Below, one piece after another: positions 1 through 4,856 of a stretch of 6,224 bases of DNA. Both the position numbers and the translations under genes were made by a program. The stretch is from Pseudomonadota bacterium. GTDB lineage: Bacteria; Pseudomonadota; Alphaproteobacteria; Rhizobiales; Hyphomicrobiaceae. Each line of letters begins with the position of its first letter. The first letter of the stretch is position 1. The stretch lies in the NCBI GenBank assembly GCA_021813195.1, contig JAKALI010000261.1, positions 1-6,224 on the forward strand, written 5' to 3'. The notes below the pieces were generated by a model, which saw nothing but the letters and a program-made list of their open reading frames with translations, made no database searches and had not been told where the DNA came from.

Positions 1-1
1 G

Positions 2-157
2 ACCATTCGCGCCCTGCTCGATCAGCACAACGTGCCCCCGCAGGCTTGCCATCTCGTCTTGCTCAACGGTGTATTTCAGCCCCCGGCGGTCCGCCAGCAC
101 GTGGTCTTGAAGCCTGGCGATGCGGTGGCAGTATGGCCCCCGGTTGCTGGCGGATGA
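2..157 (+). CDS. MoaD/ThiS-family ubiquitin-like sulfur-carrier protein, C-terminal part (5' end outside window)
   Basis: The first 51 visible codons, read from base 2, give the end of a beta-grasp sulfur carrier. Visible pieces are a beta strand with an Asn-Gly turn (LVLLNG, residues 19-24), the typical LKPGDAVAVWPPV stretch near the end, and a C-terminal Gly-Gly directly before TGA. In this family the terminal glycine is adenylated by a MoeB/ThiF-type E1-like enzyme and converted to a thiocarboxylate. That group then donates sulfur to molybdopterin or the thiamine thiazole. The PPVAGG ending resembles MoaD, and MoaD-like proteins encoded beside tungsten/molybdenum aldehyde oxidoreductases, more than classic ThiS. 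The exact pathway cannot be decided without the upstream genes. The stop overlaps the next start (ATGA), so the two genes are probably translationally coupled. The N-terminal part lies outside the window. Confidence 0.85.
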   Translation, partial: TIRALLDQHNVPPQACHLVLLNGVFQPPAVRQHVVLKPGDAVAVWPPVAGG

Positions 158-471
158 CACCCGAACCGATCGATGGCGAGAATGATTCGGGCCACGTTGT
201 CGTCAAGACGATGTCGCTCTCGCAGGCGGAATTCGATCGCTCAATGCGAATTCTGGCACCCGAAAATGCGCCCTCAAAATTCCACAGTCTCCCGTGCGGC
301 GCGGGGTGCGTCGTGATCCGCTATGATGCCCTGCCAAGCGTGACGCTCGGAACATTGCTCGCGTTACCCCGCGCGCGCATCACGCTCACCTTCAGTACGG
401 TGGTCACGGCCGATGATCGGGCGCGCGTCCTGGAGCGGTTTGATCTGGCCTTTCAGCGCGGCGGCGGTTGA
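154..471 (+). CDS. Uncharacterised 105-residue protein with C-terminal RGGG tail, coupled to the MoaD/ThiS-like gene
   Basis: I do not recognise this family. The ATG at 154 is preferred because it overlaps the stop of the MoaD/ThiS-like gene (ATGA). The same frame is open upstream to a TTG at 46, but that part lies inside the upstream gene and reads as low-quality Arg/Pro/Gly-rich sequence. A second in-frame ATG at 211 is possible. The first ~15 residues are acidic. They are followed by an amphipathic stretch, a PCGAGC segment with cysteines at 48 and 52, two likely beta strands (CVVIRYDAL at 52-60 and ITLTFSTVV at 76-84), and a C-terminal helix (DDRARVLERFDLAF) ending in Arg-Gly-Gly-Gly. There is no signal peptide or membrane segment, so it is probably cytoplasmic. 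The tight coupling suggests a role in the same sulfur-transfer or cofactor process, which is inference from position only. Confidence 0.72.
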   Translation: MTPEPIDGENDSGHVVVKTMSLSQAEFDRSMRILAPENAPSKFHSLPCGAGCVVIRYDALPSVTLGTLLALPRARITLTFSTVVTADDRARVLERFDLAFQRGGG

Positions 472-503
472 CTCCGCTATGCCCTGCAAGGCCGCGAGTG
501 AAC
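472..503. other. Short convergent intergenic spacer
   Basis: These 32 bases separate the stop of the plus-strand small gene from the stop of the minus-strand hydrolase gene. Transcripts from both sides converge here, so a terminator would be expected. I see only a weak 4-bp stem (GCCT paired with GGGC around TGCA, with one G-T pair) and no T-tract on either strand. Termination may be Rho-dependent or may occur inside the neighbouring gene ends. Confidence 0.5.
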
Positions 504-2456
504 TCAACGAACGAGAGCCGCGGTCGACTGCTGACCATATTTTTTGAGTACGGAGCGCGCGCGAGTGGCGACACTGTCGGCGATGGCGGCGTGACCCTCG
601 GCTGTCGGGTGGAATGCACCGGAATACGTGGCCGCCAGGAGAACTTGCAACTTCTGTAATGTTTCGAGGGCCAGCGCTCGCGTCGTAATACTTCCGACCG
701 CGTGGAAATTGCCCGTCATGAAAGCATCGTTCGGCGTGCGGAACCAACGCTGCCGCGAGGCGTACGCGCGAAATTCAGTTGGAGAAAACGGCGACCAGGT
801 CCCATTGATCCGACGCGGAATGCGCAAATCATCGGCAATTGAAAACGCGTTGTCGCTGTAGCCGGCGCAAATGCCTCGGCCGATGAAGGCGCGCCGATGA
901 GCATCGGCAAAACTCCAGCCGTGTGTGCGGGCACTTTTCAACATGACATTCTGCAACCGATCAGCCAATTCCGACCCCTCACGTGCACGCGCCTGGCTGA
1001 GGCTAAAATCGGGCGAGACGTCCATCCCGGCGTTGCCATCCGGGCACACGCGGCTGCCGTCTCCCAACAGTGCGAGCGGCGGATAGGCCGTCAGAATGAC
1101 ACGGTCGCTCTCCTCCCATGGCACGTGCAGAATGCCGTGGATCGCACGATTGAGCGCCTTGTAACGCTGATCGAGGCGATCAATCAGCGCTTTCGCCTGC
1201 ATATTGTCATGAATCTGGCCGAACCAGCCGCCCAAGCGACGCACGATGCTCTTGTCGGCAAGAACGGCATTGGCGACGAGACGCGCAAAACCGACGTCAT
1301 TGCCGCCGATCGACACCATCATGATGTCGATCTTGCGGGCTTTGTCGCGCGGACATTTGCGTAACACAAGCCCGCCTTGCAACTCCGGAATGACGCCGCC
1401 CATGTGATAGGCTTCCGGCATGTCGATTTGATCGGCCTGATGGCGCCCGCATTGGGCATCTGCGAGGGCCGAGATCTGAGATAAATCTGGCGGGTTGGGA
1501 ACCCACTCATTGCCTTTGTAGCGCAGGAACAGGCCAAATGTGACTTCGGCGCCCGAACAGGCGAGCCCAACGAATGTCACGGCGCGATGGGGGTCTTCCA
1601 CGGCGAGCTGCAATGCTGCGCGCAACTGATGGGAATAGAGCGAACGATGACAGGCCTGATCCATCCACCGCGCGCCTTCTGCATTGAAGGCGGCATCACC
1701 AATACGTTTCCAAGCCCCCACCCGCGCGGGCAGCCCGGCAAAGGCGGTGTTCTTGGGCGAAGCACCGTAGTCCGTGGTTCGCTCAGGTGAAAAGCGCACG
1801 GGAACATCGGGATTGCCCTCTCCCGAACCGAAGCTGTCGCCCAGCCCGGCAATGAGAAGATCGCGCACGATGACGTCCGTGCGTGCGACTTCCCGGCCAC
1901 CGATCTCAACCGTCACGGCCGCGCCGGCAGGGTAGGGGATGTCGAGGCGTACCTCCTCTGCACACGGCTGGCGCACAGCCTTGCCACGCACGTTCGCCCC
2001 ACGGCGTGGAGCGGTCAGCCATGTACAGGTAACCCGCTGATCCTCGACGCCCTGAAGTGAGAGCACCACACGGTGGCTCTCGGGCGTCACGTAAGCTTCT
2101 TTCGTTCCGCACGTGTGACGATTCCGCGTGGGGTCCCAGCAGACCGCATCGATCATCGTTGCCGCCCAGCCGTCGGGATGACGGGCGCTGAGCGCGCGCT
2201 CGGCGGCCAAAATGGCCTCTGCGCGCTCGCGATCTTCAAGCGACAAGAATGTCGCCCGGTGAATCTCCGTCGCCTTTGCGTCTTTGAAGAACCGAAATGG
2301 ATTCTCCACACGCCAAGAGATGCTCACCGATATCGGCTCGGGTTCGACTTCAAGCGCACGCGCATCGGACTGTGCAAGCGCTGGACAGAGGCTTGCGAGC
2401 CCGAAGATCGCTGCAAACCAAGTACCTGCCCGGCGCAAATGTCTCGCCAGAACCAT
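504..2456 (-). CDS. Secreted SGNH/GDSL-type hydrolase (SEST-like), 650 residues, with unassigned N-terminal domain
   Basis: Predicted exported ester hydrolase; substrate unknown. Residues 1-28 form a Sec signal peptide: basic RHLRR, a hydrophobic core, and an ALA|QS cleavage site. Residues 29 to about 198 are a mixed N-terminal region I cannot assign. The SGNH core follows: GDSFGSGEG (206-214, predicted nucleophile Ser208), a CHRS segment (269-272), a CSG segment (300-302), GGND (384-387, oxyanion Asn386), and FHPTAEGH (615-622, catalytic His616). The CxRS and CSG blocks are typical of the secreted esterase group that includes Streptomyces SEST. The usual Asp three residues before the catalytic His is absent (Gly613), consistent with a Ser-His dyad. 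The mature part has ten cysteines, which would suit disulfides in the periplasm or outside the cell. I chose the ATG at 2456 because GGGAG sits 8 bases upstream and the signal peptide begins there. An in-frame ATG at 2504 would add 16 residues but has no clear ribosome site. It is the last gene of the sec cluster, 54 bases after the NDUFAF6-like gene. Confidence 0.88.
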   Translation of the reverse strand: MVLARHLRRAGTWFAAIFGLASLCPALAQSDARALEVEPEPISVSISWRVENPFRFFKDAKATEIHRATFLSLEDRERAEAILAAERALSARHPDGWAATMIDAVCWDPTRNRHTCGTKEAYVTPESHRVVLSLQGVEDQRVTCTWLTAPRRGANVRGKAVRQPCAEEVRLDIPYPAGAAVTVEIGGREVARTDVIVRDLLIAGLGDSFGSGEGNPDVPVRFSPERTTDYGASPKNTAFAGLPARVGAWKRIGDAAFNAEGARWMDQACHRSLYSHQLRAALQLAVEDPHRAVTFVGLACSGAEVTFGLFLRYKGNEWVPNPPDLSQISALADAQCGRHQADQIDMPEAYHMGGVIPELQGGLVLRKCPRDKARKIDIMMVSIGGNDVGFARLVANAVLADKSIVRRLGGWFGQIHDNMQAKALIDRLDQRYKALNRAIHGILHVPWEESDRVILTAYPPLALLGDGSRVCPDGNAGMDVSPDFSLSQARAREGSELADRLQNVMLKSARTHGWSFADAHRRAFIGRGICAGYSDNAFSIADDLRIPRRINGTWSPFSPTEFRAYASRQRWFRTPNDAFMTGNFHAVGSITTRALALETLQKLQVLLAATYSGAFHPTAEGHAAIADSVATRARSVLKKYGQQSTAALVR

Positions 2457-2464
2457 TCCGCAAA

Positions 2465-2469
2465 CTCCC
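2465..2469 (-). promoter_or_regulatory. Ribosome binding site deciding the hydrolase start
   Basis: On the minus strand GGGAG lies 8 bases before the ATG at 2456. It favours this start over the longer in-frame ATG at 2504, which has no purine-rich site at a suitable distance. Confidence 0.65.
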
Positions 2470-2510
2470 GCCCGTTTGGTCCGCCCCTCGAATTCGCTGC
2501 GCATGTGGCA

Positions 2511-3365
2511 TCAAAACGAGCCGAACCACGCCGCCCGCATGAGCCGCACCAATCGGCCCAGCGCAGAGACCTCGGCGATATCCCGCGCCGGATCGTGATC
2601 GGCCCTTTGAAGAACTCTCAAATATGGCTGTGCCAGGGCAGCATGGAGCACCGCCGGACGCATCGATGCGGGCAGGCTTGAGAGCTGGCCTAAAACTGCC
2701 GCAGAACGGGTTGCAACCGTATGACACAGCGTCCTGAGCGCCGCACAAATAGCGGCGCGATTGTCCGGTATCACACCGCGTTCAGGAAAGCTAACCGGCA
2801 CCTGATCCACAGGCAGCGGAAGGCGACCGCGGGCCAGCAGATGCGGGGCGCGCACAAGAAAGCGCACTTGTCCGATCAACAATGCGCAGTCGTGCAGGAG
2901 TTTTTTCTCTTTGTCGCTCACGCGCAAGCCAAGAACGGCCAGCCTGGCGATGATCAGCGACTCTTCGCCAGCGGCGAGGTAGGTCTCGAATGCGGTCGCG
3001 TCCGCAAGGGGATCGGCATAGAGCTCATGGACGAGACCATCGAGCGGCGCCGTCAATACCGCGGCGGAGAGGTTCGCGCGGCTGGCCAGATCGACGACCG
3101 CATCGGCGACGGGATGCCCCGTGCGCGCGCCGTTTGCGATGGTTTCCCGCCACCACTGCAGACGAATTTCCCCGATCTGCGGCTCGCGGACGCTCAACGG
3201 TATCCGGGCGATTTCGCCGGCGTAGGCGGCCAGCGTCACAAATGCGGCGCGATGCGCAAGTGGCGCAAAAAGAGCCGCGAAGTAGTCGTCCTCGGCGCCA
3301 TCCCGCGCTGCCTGCCGCACAACCTCCGCAAGGAGCTCGGTGGAACGTCTTGTCCTTTCAATCAC
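2511..3365 (-). CDS. Squalene/phytoene synthase-fold protein, NDUFAF6-like (probable complex I assembly factor)
   Basis: The 284-residue protein has the all-helical trans-isoprenyl diphosphate synthase (squalene/phytoene synthase) pattern. It includes DDYFAALFAP (26-35), a helix ending in EIARIP (51-56), the strongly typical IRLQWWRE (67-74), and an LRxxP-like segment VRAPHLLARGRLPLPVD (171-187). The two Asp-rich metal/diphosphate motifs of true synthases are missing: the first is replaced by AGEIARI (49-55), and the second, expected near 161-172, reads ALLIGQVRFLVR. This fits the non-carotenoid branch related to mitochondrial NDUFAF6, a complex I assembly factor, so prenyl-transfer activity is unlikely. 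There is no signal peptide. It starts with GTG, supported by AGGA 6 bases upstream, and follows the Mth938-domain gene by 35 bases. A role in NADH dehydrogenase assembly is inferred from homology and context. Annotation as phytoene synthase would probably mislead. Confidence 0.87.
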   Translation of the reverse strand: MIERTRRSTELLAEVVRQAARDGAEDDYFAALFAPLAHRAAFVTLAAYAGEIARIPLSVREPQIGEIRLQWWRETIANGARTGHPVADAVVDLASRANLSAAVLTAPLDGLVHELYADPLADATAFETYLAAGEESLIIARLAVLGLRVSDKEKKLLHDCALLIGQVRFLVRAPHLLARGRLPLPVDQVPVSFPERGVIPDNRAAICAALRTLCHTVATRSAAVLGQLSSLPASMRPAVLHAALAQPYLRVLQRADHDPARDIAEVSALGRLVRLMRAAWFGSF

Positions 3366-3371
3366 GGCGCG

Positions 3372-3375
3372 TCCT
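3372..3375 (-). promoter_or_regulatory. Ribosome binding site before GTG start of the NDUFAF6-like gene
   Basis: AGGA on the minus strand lies 6 bases upstream of the GTG at 3365 and supports this non-ATG start. Confidence 0.5.
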
Positions 3376-3400
3376 GACGAGGATCGACACTCCAGTCACA

Positions 3401-3769
3401 TCATGCGACGGCAATCAGCGCCGCACCGGCTCGGCGTTGTTCCGCCAACAGGATGTTGTAGGTCCGCACGGCTGCGCCGGTGTCCATGAACTCGAGCGCA
3501 ATGTTGGCGGCATGAAATGCGCGTCGCACGGTCATGGGTGGAATGACCAGCATCGGGCCCGTACCCAAAACAAGAATGTCGAGTTCCGCAGGTGAGATCA
3601 AATCCAACAGATCGGTATTGATTTCACTGGGCTGCGTCGCGCTCCACGCTTGAATGGATTGGGGCAGACATAGGATCGAGCCCCGGTGGCTCATACCCGC
3701 AAAGCGGAACCCGCCATTACCGTAGAATTCGATGGGGGCGCAGCCGGGATAGCACGGAAGTCCTGTCAC
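3401..3769 (-). CDS. Mth938-domain (DUF498) protein, NDUFAF3-like
   Basis: A 122-residue cytoplasmic protein of the Mth938/NDUFAF3 family, which includes the mitochondrial complex I assembly factor NDUFAF3. Characteristic blocks in order are PIEFYGNGGFRFAGMSHRGS (12-31), the LCLPQSIQAW strand and turn (33-42), LVLGTGP (66-72), the IPP turn (76-78), and the conserved tail MDTGAAVRTYNILLAEQRR (95-113). No catalytic residues are known for the family, and the bacterial role is not established. The start is uncertain. The frame is open to a TTG at 3814, immediately after the secF stop. The GTG at 3769 has GGAG 9 bases upstream and removes 15 residues that do not look like the family, so I prefer it. 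It sits between secF and the NDUFAF6-like gene, which supports a role in building a membrane complex such as complex I (inference). Confidence 0.9.
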   Translation of the reverse strand: MTGLPCYPGCAPIEFYGNGGFRFAGMSHRGSILCLPQSIQAWSATQPSEINTDLLDLISPAELDILVLGTGPMLVIPPMTVRRAFHAANIALEFMDTGAAVRTYNILLAEQRRAGAALIAVA

Positions 3770-3778
3770 GTCAGGTGG

Positions 3779-3782
3779 CTCC
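3779..3782 (-). promoter_or_regulatory. Ribosome binding site favouring GTG start of the Mth938-domain gene
   Basis: GGAG on the minus strand lies 9 bases upstream of the GTG at 3769. The alternative TTG at 3814 has only AAGG inside the end of secF, 5 bases away. Confidence 0.45.
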
Positions 3783-3814
3783 AGACATCCGCCATATTGT
3801 CGAACCCAAAACAA

Positions 3815-4771
3815 TTAAGCCTTGCCAGGTTCGGCATCCGAGCCCGCTCCGACGACGGCTTCGCGCTTGAGCCCAAGATAGCCCAGGATCGGCGCGGCGA
3901 TGAAAATCGACGAATACGTGCCGATCACGATGCCAAACAGCATTGCAAAACAGAAGTTGCGAATGACGGGACCGCCGAGCAAGAGAAGACAGATGAGAAC
4001 GACGATCGTGGTGCTGCTGGTCAGGATTGTGCGCGAGAGTGTTTCATTGATCGATAGGTTGAGGACCTCATCGAGCGGCTTACGCTTGAACTTGCGCAAA
4101 TTTTCGCGGATCCGATCGGAGATGACCACGGTGTCGTTGACTGAATAGCCCAGAATGGTCAGCAGGGCCGCCACCATTGCGAGGTCGAATTCGAGCCACA
4201 GGAGCGAGAACAGGCCAACGGTGACGAGCACGTCGTGTGCCAGCGCCATCACCGCGCCAACGGCGAATTGCCATTCAAAGCGGAACCAGATGTAAAGAAT
4301 GATGGCGACGATCGCAAAGAGAACTGCGATCGTGCCGACCCAACGCAGTTCTGCAGACACCGCAGGCCCAACGACTTCCACGCGCCGCTGTTCGTAATTC
4401 TCACCGACCGCATCCAGGACCCTCTTCAGCGCGGCCTGCTGAGCCTCCTCGCCGCCTGGCTGCTGCTCCAGCCGGATCATCACATCGTCGCTGGCGCCGA
4501 ATTCCTGGATTTGCACCGAACCGAGCCCGAGAGCGCCAATTTTTTGACGCAAGTCCGTCAAATCGGCCGGACCGCTCTTGGATTGAATCTCGATCAGAGA
4601 CCCGCCCTTAAAATCTACGCCGTAGTTGAGGCCGTGGGTGAGAAACAATCCGAGCGACAGGATCATCGCGATGATCGAGGCCCAAAAGCACGGCGCCTTA
4701 TACCGCATGAAATCGATGTGGGTGTCATGCGGAAAGAAATCGTTGCCTTTGAAGTTGGGGACGAGACGCAT
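3815..4771 (-). CDS. secF: Protein translocase subunit SecF
   Basis: SecF pairs with SecD in the inner membrane as the RND-like accessory complex of SecYEG. It uses the proton gradient to complete export of proteins to the periplasm. At 318 residues the length is usual for the family. Visible features are a first membrane helix at about 28-46, GVDFKGG (51-57) at the start of the periplasmic P1 domain, the VEVVGPAVS block (131-139), and five further membrane helices (about 142-162, 168-190, 195-217, 250-267, 270-297). The charged motif GYSVNDTVVISDRIRENLR (208-226) is the SecF signature; its Asp213 and the Arg residues lie in the region implicated in proton movement. His179-Asp180 is also present in a membrane helix. 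The ATG start has only a weak upstream purine stretch. The gene follows secD by 85 bases, and the Mth938-domain frame follows at once. Confidence 0.97.
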   Translation of the reverse strand: MRLVPNFKGNDFFPHDTHIDFMRYKAPCFWASIIAMILSLGLFLTHGLNYGVDFKGGSLIEIQSKSGPADLTDLRQKIGALGLGSVQIQEFGASDDVMIRLEQQPGGEEAQQAALKRVLDAVGENYEQRRVEVVGPAVSAELRWVGTIAVLFAIVAIILYIWFRFEWQFAVGAVMALAHDVLVTVGLFSLLWLEFDLAMVAALLTILGYSVNDTVVISDRIRENLRKFKRKPLDEVLNLSINETLSRTILTSSTTIVVLICLLLLGGPVIRNFCFAMLFGIVIGTYSSIFIAAPILGYLGLKREAVVGAGSDAEPGKA

Positions 4772-4856
4772 GGGGTTCGGGCTCGCTTTCGCAGATGTCA
4801 GCTTTAAGCTAGGGCGGGCTGATGCCGCGCCAGCGGATCGGATGGTCGCTTGCGCA
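4772..4856 (-). other. secD-secF intergenic spacer
   Basis: This gap of 85 bases is rather long for a secD-secF junction. It holds an 11-base near-palindrome centred at 4805 (AGCTT and AAGCT flanking one base), which is too tight for a hairpin. I see no convincing promoter, small gene or terminator. The secF frame stays open for at least 15 codons upstream of its ATG but offers no ATG, GTG or TTG start in that stretch. Confidence 0.4.

Noticed and set aside
46..153. Upstream extension of the small plus-strand gene to a TTG at 46
   Set aside because: It lies entirely within the MoaD/ThiS-like gene in another frame, and its translation is an Arg/Pro/Gly-rich shadow; the ATGA overlap at 154 explains the start better.
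472..503. Bidirectional intrinsic terminator between the convergent genes
   Set aside because: Only a 4-bp stem with a G-T pair and no T-tract on either strand.
364..747. Open frame of 127 codons on the minus strand spanning the convergent junction
   Set aside because: Overlaps the hydrolase 3' end in another frame and runs antisense into the small plus-strand gene; its Arg/Ser-rich product looks like a shadow.
2073..2681. Open frame of 202 codons on the plus strand
   Set aside because: It is antisense to the 5' part of the hydrolase gene and the 3' end of the NDUFAF6-like gene, has composition typical of a shadow frame, and shows no recognisable domain.
2721..3377. Open frame of 218 codons on the plus strand
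   Set aside because: Antisense to the whole NDUFAF6-like gene, whose family motifs and ribosome site clearly identify the real coding strand.
4235..4807. Open frame of 190 codons on the plus strand
   Set aside because: Antisense to secF, which is unmistakable; the translation is charged and has no family features.
4800..4810. Near-palindrome in the secD-secF gap as an operator or hairpin
   Set aside because: Five-base arms around a single base cannot form a stable hairpin, and such a short palindrome is expected by chance; no promoter elements adjoin it.
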